A stretch of DNA of 64,000 nt, taken from assembly GCF_000023465.1 (NCBI RefSeq), contig NC_014041.1:3416001-3480000 (forward strand). The letters are read 5' to 3'. This DNA comes from Zunongwangia profunda SM-A87. GTDB lineage: Bacteria; Bacteroidota; Bacteroidia; Flavobacteriales; Flavobacteriaceae. Position 1 is the first letter of the stretch; each line of letters begins with the position of its first letter. The notes beneath the pieces are model-generated. The model saw only the letters and a list, made by a program, of their open reading frames with translations, made no database searches and had not been told where the DNA came from. Both the position numbers and the translations under genes were made by a program. This document shows, in pieces, positions 18,328-28,200 of the stretch.

Positions 18328-19179
18328 TTAGTAAAGATATTCGAGTGCAATAATATCATAGTATCCAAAGTTTCCGCTCTCGTTTGCACCAAAGCAGGCA
18401 AGCATAACTGAATCTGGATCATAACCTGTAGGTGTTCCTGGGATATGCACTGCTCCATCCGGATCAGCAGACTCTCCGCTTTGCCCACAACTTTGTCTGG
18501 AAAACCAGTCGGTATGTCTTAAACCAAGAGTATGACCGATTTCATGTGTCATCACATGCTCATTTGTTGCGGTACTGTAATTCTCCATTCCCGAAAAGAT
18601 TTGCACCCATTTGTATGGATTTCCGCCTGAAGGGAATCCGGCAACACCACCGGCCTGTCCATTGGAATTTTTATATACTACAATATCATAAGCATCGTAA
18701 TCAGTACCAAAGGTAAGTGTAAAAGTTAGCCCCATATCCAAAGCATTATAATTCGCTACAGCCCTTTGTAATGCCTCACGCATTTTAGAGGAAAGATTCT
18801 GACCATAGCCTGTACCGGTAAAGCCTATAATATTTATGGTTCTTGGGCTATTGACCAAATTATATGTACGATATTGTTTAGAGGTAATATCTGCTGAACT
18901 TAATTTATTCAATTGCTCTTCAGATATTGCAATATCATTTTCGATTAAAAAGGAAGCTTCCTTTTTACCTCCTGGTAAGACAAGCTCAAAGGGCTCTACG
19001 TAATCGGAATTAAGGTTTAGGTTGGCAACTTTCTCTATGATCTCTTTGGAAACTTGTTGTGAAGCCGGAGCTTCATTATTAAGCAGTTCCTGAGTTTCTG
19101 GAGTTGCATCTTCTTTTTGACATGAAGCAAACAGTAATCCAGTTGCCATCAAAACGAGTGGTAGTTTTTTTAATTTCAT
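18328..19179 (-). CDS. HEIGH-type zinc metalloprotease lipoprotein (M57-like)
   Basis: 283 residues, lipobox LLFASC with cysteine 20. The metzincin-type zinc motif THEIGHTLGLRHTDW lies near residues 213-227: HExxHxxGxxH with a third histidine. The downstream VMLACFG probably contributes the Met-turn methionine. The sequence between signal and catalytic domain (about 25-110) looks like a propeptide. It belongs to the dual-action HEIGH metallo-peptidase group common in Bacteroidota. It lies downstream of the SusCD-peptidase operon but is separated from it by a terminator (19277-19300), so it is a linked but separate unit. Confidence 0.88.
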   Translation of the reverse strand: MKLKKLPLVLMATGLLFASCQKEDATPETQELLNNEAPASQQVSKEIIEKVANLNLNSDYVEPFELVLPGGKKEASFLIENDIAISEEQLNKLSSADITSKQYRTYNLVNSPRTINIIGFTGTGYGQNLSSKMREALQRAVANYNALDMGLTFTLTFGTDYDAYDIVVYKNSNGQAGGVAGFPSGGNPYKWVQIFSGMENYSTATNEHVMTHEIGHTLGLRHTDWFSRQSCGQSGESADPDGAVHIPGTPTGYDPDSVMLACFGANESGNFGYYDIIALEYLY

Positions 19180-19272
19180 AAAAGTAGGTTTTTAATTATT
19201 ACTCAAATTTAACCTACTATACTTCAGGTATTTGAAATTAAACCGTAGAATAATTACGGGAAACCCGTAAAT

Positions 19273-19300
19273 AAAAATCCCCGGAAAAACTTCCGGGGAT
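19273..19300 (-). terminator. Terminator of the SusCD-peptidase operon
   Basis: ATCCCCGG/CCGGGGAT stem (19277-19284 with 19293-19300), extended by AA/TT, followed on the minus strand by ATTTTTAT. It lies 23 bases past the stop of the last operon gene. Confidence 0.85.
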
Positions 19301-19322
19301 TCGAAAAATAAGCAGGACTAAT

Positions 19323-21143
19323 TTACTCCAGACCGATAAGTCGCCATTCACTCATTTGGAAAATTGAGGAATCACCATATATATCTAATACAGTTAACTT
19401 ATAATAGGTGTAAGCAGTATCGTTAGAGAAATTAAATTCTTTAGTTTTATTTCTGCTTTCGAATGACTGATCTGTACGGCTATCTAATTCATCCCAATTC
19501 TCTCCGTCATTAGATCCGGAAATCGTCCATGAAGCGGGATCCCGGGATGGAGCGTCATCACCAGAAGTTAGAGTATACCTCACCACTATTTTTGCTTCAG
19601 GCAATTCCTGTTGCATCCAAAGTCCAGATTCAAAATCAAAAGCTAAGTATTTTGAATTTGTATCACCGTCGATCAAGCTTGCAGAAGTCTCATCAGGATT
19701 ACTGGTGTTTTCATTATTTACAGTAATCGTTGCATTTACGGTATAATCTACTGGCTCTGGGGCGGTAAGTGTTTCGAGTACTAATAATCTCCATTCACTT
19801 AACTGAAAATTATAATCCCCATTATATCCTGTAATATTCAATCTATAGTATAAATAGCTTATATCATTATCAAAATCGAATTCTCTTGTTTGATTTCTAT
19901 CAGAGAAAGTTACGTTGGATTTTTCGTCCAATACCGTCCAGTTAGTACCGTCATTAGAGCCTAAAAGTTGCCAGGCATTAGGATCTCTAGAGGGCGCATC
20001 ATTTCCAGAAGTTAAGGTATACTTATTAACGGGCTCTGGTGCGGTAAGTTGCTGTTGTAACCAAAAATCACTTTCCCCAATTATATTTTGAACATTTCCT
20101 GTAAGGTATTTAGAATTGGTATCATTATCAATCAATTTTGGAGATCCTTCATTTGCTCCTGCCCCGCTTCCATTTTCTTTACTTACGGTGATACTGGCTC
20201 CAACTGTAACATCGCGAAGTTGCGAGACAGCCTCAAAAGGATAGGCTAAATCAGGAAATGAAACACGAGCCTGCAATAATTCGTTCTCTACATCTTCTGT
20301 CCAGTTAAAAGCGCTCTCAGCTATAGGTTGAAGATCTTCTCCAGCCGCACCACTCATAAAGTGAACAAATTCTCCTAAATTCATGCTTCTTGCATAACGA
20401 TCCCCATCTTTGGGAAAGTTTTGAGAAGTAATATTATAAAAATTATTCAAAAAAGAAGTTTTTCCATAAGTTTCGTAAACTGGCAGAAACCAATCCCTAA
20501 ACCAGTATACACCGTTAATTTGGGTAGTTGAGTACCGATCTTTTACGGTGGTCGCTTCAGCTTCCATATCGATATTTAAGTAAGTATCGTATACAAAGAT
20601 TTTATTGAATTCGTCCATCCATAAATCTTCTGCTGGAGAGCCTTCAACACCTTTAGCCGAATATTCAACCAGCTTTCCTATTTGTGAAATAATTAGCGTA
20701 GTCTTCTCTTCTTCCATTTCAGCATCATTTAAAGGAATATCAATAACTCCTCCATTTACATCAGATTCAAAGTCTGTTAAAAATTCTGCCCGATCTGTTA
20801 CTCCTGTATGAAAAACAGCATATAAAATATTATTACCTACATTGTTGTAAGCACTTATAGCATTATCCCAAACATTCTGGGTAAATAGGAAAGGCCAATC
20901 TATAGCCCTATCTACGTAATCATCGTAATAAACGGCAACGTTTGTTTCATAATATTGTCGATTTAAAGACTCTTCATGGCCAAACCAGTTTTCATTAAAT
21001 CCTCTGGCCGGAGCATTTGCCCCATCTGTATTTACAACAGCATCTGGCATTCCTTCAACGATACTACTATCATCTGTTTCACAGGAAGTGATCCCCACCA
21101 TAAGTAAGGAACCAAGAAGTATTTTAAAAGTATTTTTTTTCAT
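19323..21143 (-). CDS. Inactive gluzincin paralogue with two discoidin-type domains
   Basis: 606-residue lipoprotein (GITSC, cysteine 21). Residues 45-305 are clearly homologous to the neighbouring protein at 21173: both have the same 'WFRDWFLPVYETYG...LLNNFY' and 'MNLGEFVHFMSGAA' blocks. The catalytic segment is destroyed: where the neighbour has HEVGH, this one has SQIGK (153-157), and the glutamate ligand about 25 residues later is a lysine. Two F5/8 type C (discoidin) domains follow (about 315-455 and 465-605), each with 'YTLTSGDDAPSRDP.SW...GSNDG.NW..LD'. It probably binds a carbohydrate or glycoprotein rather than cutting it. The distance to the active paralogue is 29 bases. Confidence 0.85.
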   Translation of the reverse strand: MKKNTFKILLGSLLMVGITSCETDDSSIVEGMPDAVVNTDGANAPARGFNENWFGHEESLNRQYYETNVAVYYDDYVDRAIDWPFLFTQNVWDNAISAYNNVGNNILYAVFHTGVTDRAEFLTDFESDVNGGVIDIPLNDAEMEEEKTTLIISQIGKLVEYSAKGVEGSPAEDLWMDEFNKIFVYDTYLNIDMEAEATTVKDRYSTTQINGVYWFRDWFLPVYETYGKTSFLNNFYNITSQNFPKDGDRYARSMNLGEFVHFMSGAAGEDLQPIAESAFNWTEDVENELLQARVSFPDLAYPFEAVSQLRDVTVGASITVSKENGSGAGANEGSPKLIDNDTNSKYLTGNVQNIIGESDFWLQQQLTAPEPVNKYTLTSGNDAPSRDPNAWQLLGSNDGTNWTVLDEKSNVTFSDRNQTREFDFDNDISYLYYRLNITGYNGDYNFQLSEWRLLVLETLTAPEPVDYTVNATITVNNENTSNPDETSASLIDGDTNSKYLAFDFESGLWMQQELPEAKIVVRYTLTSGDDAPSRDPASWTISGSNDGENWDELDSRTDQSFESRNKTKEFNFSNDTAYTYYKLTVLDIYGDSSIFQMSEWRLIGLE

Positions 21144-21172
21144 AACTCTATAGTAAAAAGTTAATTATCATT

Positions 21173-22594
21173 TTAGTCATTAATGTATAATAGGCTCCAT
21201 TCACCTATTTGTAGATCGGTACTACCTGCATTCTCCGTTATTTTCAATTTGAAATAAGAATAGTTCATATCCTGATCGAATTGAAAAATTTTATTTTGAA
21301 AACGTTCCTCAAAAGCTATATCTGTTTGCACATCAATGCTCTCCCAGTTTTCTCCGTCTAAAGAACCTAACAACTCCCAGCTTTTAGGATCTCTTTCTGC
21401 AAAATCATTAGCAGATGAAATTGCATAAGCATTAACAGTAGTAGTCTCTTCAAAAGATAAAATCGCCTGGAAATCATCAGAATACGGTCTTAGAAAAAAT
21501 TTAGTGCTTAGTAAACCATCCGTAAGTTTTAAAGATCCTTCCGGAGCATCTGCTCCATTTAAATTTTCAGCACTTACGTTTAAGGTACCTTCTAAAGCAA
21601 AATTTATCGGCTGATTCTCTTCTGGAGTTTCTGAATATTCATAATCCAATTCAGGGAAATCTTCACGAGCTTTGGTAAGTTGCTCTTCATAAATTGAGCT
21701 CCAGCCAAAAGCGATCGTTGCTTGTTCCTTAAGATTATGATTCGCAGCGCCACTCCAAAAATGAATAAACTCTCCCATATTCATTCTTCGTGAAAATCTG
21801 TTGTGAGCAGCATTTGTTGGAAAATGATCAGCTAGTAGATCATAAAAATTATTCAGCAATGCAGATTCTCCATAATTTGAGTAGATAGGATAAAACCAAT
21901 TTCTAAACCACATCGTACCTGGACGAGGATAATCATCTACATTATTCATAAAATCATCATAGGTATGTTTGGCGAACTCTTCTTTTCCTATTCCTCTATA
22001 AACATCGTATACAAAAATCTCTGCCCATTTACTGTCCCCCCAAATATCCCATGCCGGATTATATTGAATGCCGTTGGTAGCACCTTCAACAATATGGCCT
22101 ACTTCATGGATCATCATGCTTAAACCTAAATCTGGATCTTCTTCTTGCCATGTATAAGGCCCACAGTCTACAACATTTCTAAAGTCATGACTTTCGTCCA
22201 TAAATGTTGAGGGATGCCCTCCAGAGTATTTATTGGTATGTAATATGGCATATAACTTTTTATCTTGGCCATAAGAACCGTATACGGTTTTCACATACTC
22301 CCATACATCTGAAAATGTAGTATTAGGCCATGTAATCGAACGGTCCACTTCACTATCATAATACAATGCAAGATCATCATCTTCGTAAACCAGTTGAACT
22401 AACTCTGTATGATCAAACCAATGCTCCTGCCACATAGCTGGAGCTGCATAATCGTCTTGTACTTCTTCAACTGTTTCTTCTGCTTCCTCGCGATCATCTT
22501 CAGGTGATACTTCATGCTCACTTGAGGAACATGAATTCATAAAGAAAAATAGCGTTAAAACAGAGAAAACAATATGGTATGGAAATTTGATCAT
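21173..22594 (-). CDS. Gluzincin-type metallopeptidase lipoprotein with discoidin domain
   Basis: 473 residues, lipobox near MNSC (cysteine 22), then an acidic linker (EDDREEAEETVEE). The zinc motif HEVGH is at residues 163-167, and a candidate third ligand glutamate stands 25 residues after the second histidine (SKWAEIF), which fits the gluzincin pattern HExxH-(23-28)-E. Residues 330-473 are one F5/8 type C domain. I cannot name the peptidase family. It starts one base after the stop of the basic-secretory-protein gene, so it is in the SusCD operon. Surface exposure is expected from the lipid anchor and the binding domain. Confidence 0.8.
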   Translation of the reverse strand: MIKFPYHIVFSVLTLFFFMNSCSSSEHEVSPEDDREEAEETVEEVQDDYAAPAMWQEHWFDHTELVQLVYEDDDLALYYDSEVDRSITWPNTTFSDVWEYVKTVYGSYGQDKKLYAILHTNKYSGGHPSTFMDESHDFRNVVDCGPYTWQEEDPDLGLSMMIHEVGHIVEGATNGIQYNPAWDIWGDSKWAEIFVYDVYRGIGKEEFAKHTYDDFMNNVDDYPRPGTMWFRNWFYPIYSNYGESALLNNFYDLLADHFPTNAAHNRFSRRMNMGEFIHFWSGAANHNLKEQATIAFGWSSIYEEQLTKAREDFPELDYEYSETPEENQPINFALEGTLNVSAENLNGADAPEGSLKLTDGLLSTKFFLRPYSDDFQAILSFEETTTVNAYAISSANDFAERDPKSWELLGSLDGENWESIDVQTDIAFEERFQNKIFQFDQDMNYSYFKLKITENAGSTDLQIGEWSLLYIND

Positions 22595-22595
22595 A

Positions 22596-23261
22596 TTAAA
22601 TTTCAGGATTTTTTGAATATTGATCCCACAAAGAATCTATCCCTTTACCCGTAAGTTTTATCCAAGAATCCTCTGAGTATGTTTTAGATCTCATTTGTTC
22701 GTCTAGTTTATAAACAATAGCATCATCGTAATTTTCACTTAACCAAACTAAAAATCTGGCGGTAATCCGATAACTATTGGTATAACTTTGATTTTCATTA
22801 AAATCGGTTAAAGACCATCCGGCTCCCGGATTATCCACTCCATATTTAAATCGCACATAATCTGCTACACCTTCAGAAAGCCAAACTGGCCCACCACCCT
22901 GTGGGTATGACTGAATAAGATGCATCACCTCGTGCGTGATAAGATCAATATCAGTTGGTTTTTGTTTTAACCACCGGCTACTTACTGTTATTTCTCCGTT
23001 AAAAGCATAAGCCACACCTGTGTAAGAAGTATCGATATTAATGGTAATATGCTTTTGGGCACCTGGATTAAAATCTTTTAAAAGCTTTGGATAAACTGTA
23101 AATACGGTAGAAACAAATTTATCCTCGGTTCCCTCTTTTAATGTGGAATCAAAATTTTTAAAAGTAATCCTAAGATTGTCTTTAGAATATTCCTCAACTT
23201 CCTGAGCATTTACTTGGAAGTTGACAAAAAAAAGAACCATCACTAATTTTATTATTTTCAT
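22596..23261 (-). CDS. Basic secretory protein family putative metallopeptidase
   Basis: I start at the ATG 23259-23261 (MKIIKLVMVLFFVNFQVNAQ), which gives a clean signal peptide; a start ten codons upstream is possible. The mature part carries LITHEVMHLIQSY (zinc motif HEVMH) and the downstream block GPVWLSEGVADYVRFKYG, which together are typical of the plant basic secretory protein (BSP) family, thought to be peptidases. No lipobox, so soluble periplasmic or secreted. It follows SusD by 103 bases with a hairpin between them and touches the next gene. Confidence 0.88.
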   Translation of the reverse strand: MKIIKLVMVLFFVNFQVNAQEVEEYSKDNLRITFKNFDSTLKEGTEDKFVSTVFTVYPKLLKDFNPGAQKHITINIDTSYTGVAYAFNGEITVSSRWLKQKPTDIDLITHEVMHLIQSYPQGGGPVWLSEGVADYVRFKYGVDNPGAGWSLTDFNENQSYTNSYRITARFLVWLSENYDDAIVYKLDEQMRSKTYSEDSWIKLTGKGIDSLWDQYSKNPEI

Positions 23262-23301
23262 CTTTAAATATTTTAGTAGAGTTATCCGCACTTAAGTCTC
23301 C

Positions 23302-23322
23302 TCCCACGCAATACACGTGGGA
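23302..23322 (-). promoter_or_regulatory. Intercistronic hairpin between SusD and the peptidase genes
   Basis: TCCCACG (23302-23308) pairs perfectly with CGTGGGA (23316-23322), loop of seven. There is no T run after it, so it is more likely an mRNA processing or stability element than a terminator. It would separate high SusCD from lower enzyme expression. Confidence 0.45.
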
Positions 23323-23364
23323 AAGAGCCTTTGTGAATAAACTAACTCAATTCAAACTTAAAAC

Positions 23365-25164
23365 TTACCATCCTGGATTTTGCATAATAGCAGGATTTGC
23401 ATTGATTTCGTCCTGAGGAATAGGCCATAAATAATGTCTTTGATTAAATATCCTATTCTCAAAAACGACTTCATTATAAAAATTAGCTTCTTCTTCCGCG
23501 TTTATATCAAGACCATGAGCAGGTCCATCGAAATACAATTCACCATTTTTCCAGCGTCTTACATCAAAATATCTTACACTTTCAAAGGCTAGCTCTACTC
23601 TTCGCTCTTTATGAATGGCTTCGCGCATGGCATCCTGAGTACCAGGAACTGCTATACCTCCTTCACCATAACCAGGTATTCCTGCTCGTTCCCTAATCGC
23701 ATTTAGATAAATAAGAATATCTGGGTTACCGGGATCTACTTCATTTAAAGCTTCGGCATAATCCAAATAGATTTCAGCCAGTCTTAACATAGGTATAGTT
23801 CGGTTTTGATTTGATCTCGCTCCCGTAATCATATTTTTACGCACAATATATCCAGTAGGAGGATAGTCGTTTCCTCCTGCTGCACGTCCAGAGTTACCAT
23901 TATACCAAGTCTCTGTAATGATATTGCCCACAGAGGTAGTATTAAGCCATAAGCTATTGTTATAGGTTATCCCCACATAAAATCTAGGCTCCCTGTTTAC
24001 CCACTGGTTATAGGTTGATCGTTGTGTAAAGTCATAAGGAGCTCTGAAATCAGAAAAACCAGTTTCCATAAAACCAGAATTGGGATCGTCGATTGATCGT
24101 CCATTACTCATAAAATAAGCATCGACCATCTCTTGCGTAGCACTTAATCCACCTGCACCCTTTACTTCACTATTACTAATTCCTGAATGTAAAGGCGTAA
24201 CATCGTAATGATAATAAATTGTTCCTCGCGTTCTTGCATAAATAATTTCTTCATTCCAGTCTTCCAACATTACATCCCGGGTAGAAAGGTAAGGGCTAAA
24301 TGATCCAGTATTATCATTTTTTCTGAATAACTGAAAGGTTCCTGGAACGAATTCGTCTATAAATGCTTTGGAAGCATTTGCAGCCTGCTGCCATTTAGAG
24401 GTTTGGACAGACTGATCTATTAATGAAGTTCCTTCTTCGTTTACTAATTCTGAATAATCGGTATTTCCATTAAATAATGGGCTTGCATTCAACAATAAAG
24501 TTTTCTCTTTTATGGCGAGTGCAAAAGGACGGCTCATCCTTCCTGCATTTTGTCCTTTAAAAGCGACACCATCAAGGCTATTGGCTGCTGCATCAAGTTC
24601 AGAAACAATATAGTCTACGCATTCCTGCATGGTATTCCTGTTTAAACCTTCAAGATCTGCATCCGGTGATATAGGTTGATCACCAATAAGTACAACTGGC
24701 CCCCACGAACGTATGAGATTATAATAGAAAAAAGCACGTAATATTCTAGCTTCAGCCACAAAACGCTCGACACGGTCTGGTGGACAATCCTGACATTTAT
24801 CTATATTTTCGATAAAAGTAGAAGAGGCTCTGATTCCCCGATAGAAATTGGACCAAAGCGAGTTAACATTGCCTGTTGTGGCGTTCCAATCCCCTATATT
24901 TAAATAATTCCCCATGTGAAAGGACCAAACATATTCGGCTTCATCTGAGGCTCCTGTCCAGGGCCCAGAATGTTCTGTGGTAGTATATCGTTGAGCCATT
25001 TCATTAGGAATACGGCTATAAATATTCGCTAAATACGATTCTACATTCACTCGTTTTGCAAATGTTGCTTCAAATGTTAGGCGATCATCCGGCACCTGAT
25101 CCAAAAAATCATCATTACAGGAGATCAATAACATAAATAGTAAAAGTCTTAATGTATATTTCAT
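23365..25164 (-). CDS. SusD/RagB-family nutrient-binding lipoprotein
   Basis: Start chosen at ATG 25162-25164, giving the signal MKYTLRLLLFMLLISC with the lipobox cysteine at 16. About 599 residues. The SusD N-terminal signature FLDQVPDDRLTFEATF and the C-terminal RWKNGELYFDGPAHG...LWPIPQDEINANP...NPGW are canonical. The middle TPR-like part has 'AEARILRAFFYYNLIRSWGPVVL'. It forms the lid over its SusC partner at the outer membrane. SusC precedes it by 48 bases. The enzymes that follow are peptidases, so the ligand is probably a peptide or glycoprotein. Confidence 0.95.
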   Translation of the reverse strand: MKYTLRLLLFMLLISCNDDFLDQVPDDRLTFEATFAKRVNVESYLANIYSRIPNEMAQRYTTTEHSGPWTGASDEAEYVWSFHMGNYLNIGDWNATTGNVNSLWSNFYRGIRASSTFIENIDKCQDCPPDRVERFVAEARILRAFFYYNLIRSWGPVVLIGDQPISPDADLEGLNRNTMQECVDYIVSELDAAANSLDGVAFKGQNAGRMSRPFALAIKEKTLLLNASPLFNGNTDYSELVNEEGTSLIDQSVQTSKWQQAANASKAFIDEFVPGTFQLFRKNDNTGSFSPYLSTRDVMLEDWNEEIIYARTRGTIYYHYDVTPLHSGISNSEVKGAGGLSATQEMVDAYFMSNGRSIDDPNSGFMETGFSDFRAPYDFTQRSTYNQWVNREPRFYVGITYNNSLWLNTTSVGNIITETWYNGNSGRAAGGNDYPPTGYIVRKNMITGARSNQNRTIPMLRLAEIYLDYAEALNEVDPGNPDILIYLNAIRERAGIPGYGEGGIAVPGTQDAMREAIHKERRVELAFESVRYFDVRRWKNGELYFDGPAHGLDINAEEEANFYNEVVFENRIFNQRHYLWPIPQDEINANPAIMQNPGW

Positions 25165-25212
25165 TTTAATAAGTTTAGATTTTGTTACGCTCATAATTCC
25201 TCGATTTTAGAA

Positions 25213-28200
25213 TTAAAATCTAAAGTTTGTACCCAAGGATACTACCGATACGTTGGGATATTGGCCTCCGTTGTGTCCTGTACCATTATCAGTATTGAGT
25301 TCTGGATCCCATAAATCAAAATTAGTAAAGGTTAGCAGGTTAGTTCCTCTCAGATAAAATCTTACATTTCCCAGACCTATTCTTTCTGAAATAGTATTGG
25401 GTAAAGTATATCCAATTTCAGCAGTTTTAATTCTTAGAAAATTTTGATCTCTCTGCCACCAGGTACTTACCTGAGTATTATTACTTTGCCCCACTCCGGA
25501 AGATCCATAAGAAAGCCGGGGAAAAGTGGCGTATGGATTATCATTTTCTGGAGTCCATCGGTCTTCAGCAATTGCAAACAAATTACCACGACCACCATCT
25601 CCCGAGAATGGTTGTAATCCTATGCCTCTAATCTGAATATCCGCTGCATTTTGTCCCTGGAAAAACACACTTGCATCAAAACCTTTATACTGTGCACTTA
25701 AACCAAAACCGTAGGTGAGATAAGGAATATCCCCTTCACCGATTTGTTGTTGATCGTACGCATCTATACGACCATCACCATTAAGATCTTTATATTTTAT
25801 ATCTCCCGGCATAATTTGGCCGAACTGTTCCGAAATTCCTTCTCCATCATTAGGGGTAATAAATCCGTCTCCGTCAGTGTCATCTTCCAAAGTATATAAA
25901 CGTTCGGCCACATATCCCCAACGCGCCAGTAACCCAGAACCTCTGCGATCGAGCCATGGATAGGGTTGTTGCGGTACTCCGTTTTCGATTACTTTATTTT
26001 TATTATAAGAGAAGGTTCCTCTAAAGCTCAGGCTTAATTCGTTAAAGGTTTTGTTATATTCTATTGTTCCATCAAAGCCTTTATTTTCACTATCACCTAA
26101 ATTCCCGTAAGGATCACTAACAAGCCCTATATAACCAGGAACGTCGGAACGTTGTAGAAATGTTCCCTTATTGCGTTCTCTAAAGACATCAACTATTAAT
26201 TTAAAGCTGTTTTCAAAAGCATTAATTTCAATCCCTAAATCTTGTTTTCTGGATTCTGCCCAGGTTACATTAACGCCTTGATAGGTTTCGGCTATTCCTC
26301 CAAAAGAAGTTCCTGCATTTTCTCCAAAACTATAGCCGTCCTCCCCGGTTTCTACCCGACTTAAATAAGCAAACCTTCCTGCTCCAGAAGCCGAACCCAC
26401 CAAACCATCAGAATACCTTATTTTAAAATAATTAATAGTATTTGATATAGACTCAAAAAATTTCTCATTGGATAATACCCAACCAAAGGCTAATGAAGGA
26501 AAAAAACCGTAACGATCATTTGGACTAAAGTTTTCTGAACCGTTATAACCGGCATTAGCTTCCACGAAATATCGATTATCATAAGAATAAGTAGCCCTAC
26601 CCGCAAGTCCCTGATTCCTATAAGGTATAGACCCTACAAAATCTCCAGCGAAAGCATCAACAAAGTCGGTTCTGTTAAATAATAATAAACCTGTTACCTG
26701 GTGTCTACCAAAATTGCGGTCGTAATTTAAACTCGCTTCCAGATAAAATCGGCGATTTCCTCCGTTTTCCCTGCTATAACCTAAAAAGTTCCCCCCTTCA
26801 AAAGTCTCATTAAGAATAATTTCACCATCTTCAGTATAAGGATATTCCTGATTAACATAATAAGTACTTTCTCGCTTACTCCTAATAATATAATGCTGAT
26901 TAAACGCATCGAAGGAGAATAAGCCGCTTAAAGACAGGCCATCGGTTAAAAAATTTAAATCCTGGGTTAATCTTAAGTTAGAATATAACTGGTTTTTATT
27001 TTCAGAGCGATAACCACGTTTTGTAACATCAGCGTAAGGGTTTCGTAAATCTCCATTCGGACTTATTCCGGGAACATACCCTCCGGGATATAACACAGGA
27101 TACTCAACAGGTGGAACGAGCATTGCCTGAGTAAAAACAGAATTCGCTCCTGTTCCAGACGGATTATTACCATTAAATGTAGGCCAGTAGGGATAGTTAC
27201 CATCCGAGATATATCCTTGCACTCCCAAGTGTGCTTTTGTTGTGGACGTAATATCTACCGTAAGGTTAGAGGTGAAATTATATCTTTTATATTTTGTATT
27301 CGAATCATAATCTTCCAAGCCGTCAGTTGTAAACATTCCTTTTTCATCATAATAACCGATAGAAATATAATACTTGGCAGCTTCTGCCCCTCCGCTTACA
27401 TTAGTGGAAATACGACGATTACGACCAAAATCATTGAATATTTCTTCAAACCAGTCCACATTAGGATACAATAACGGATCATAATTATTCGCTGTCCGTT
27501 CTATTGTTTCCTGAGTATATCTGGCCGGTTGGCCTCTAGTGGTTAAGGCCTCATTAGCAAGTTCCATATACATTACCCCATCAGCTAAATCTGGCATACG
27601 GGTAAAGGTGGAAATCCCTTCATTATAATCTACAGATATTTGAGGTTTTCCCAACTCGCCTTTCTTTGTTTCAATTAAGATCACTCCATTTGCTCCTCGT
27701 ATACCATAAACAGCAGTGGCAGATGCATCTTTTAATACTGTAAAAGACTCGATATCCCGAGGATCGAGGTTATCTAAAGAACGTTGCACTCCGTCCACCA
27801 ATATTAGTGGAGCATTACCACCGCTAATATTGCTAATTCCTCTAATCCAGATATCTGCTCCATCATAACCAGATAACCCCGAACGTTGTACACCGGTTAA
27901 ACCGGCAACTCTTCCCGCCAGCATTGTGGACAAATTAGCGACCGGTTGTTGTAGTTCGGCCGGCTCTATAGTAGATTGTGCCCCTACTACACTAATTTTC
28001 TTTTGTTTACCATAGCCTACAAGAACCACCTCATCTAATGATTGTAGATCGTTTTTCATGGATACGTCCAGAACGGATCTTCCATCTACAGCTTGTTCCA
28101 GGGGATTCATACCTACATAAGTGAATACTAATGTCGCTCCTTCTTTCACCGTAATGGTATAATTACCATCGAAATCTGTTTGCGTTCCATTTTGTGTTCC

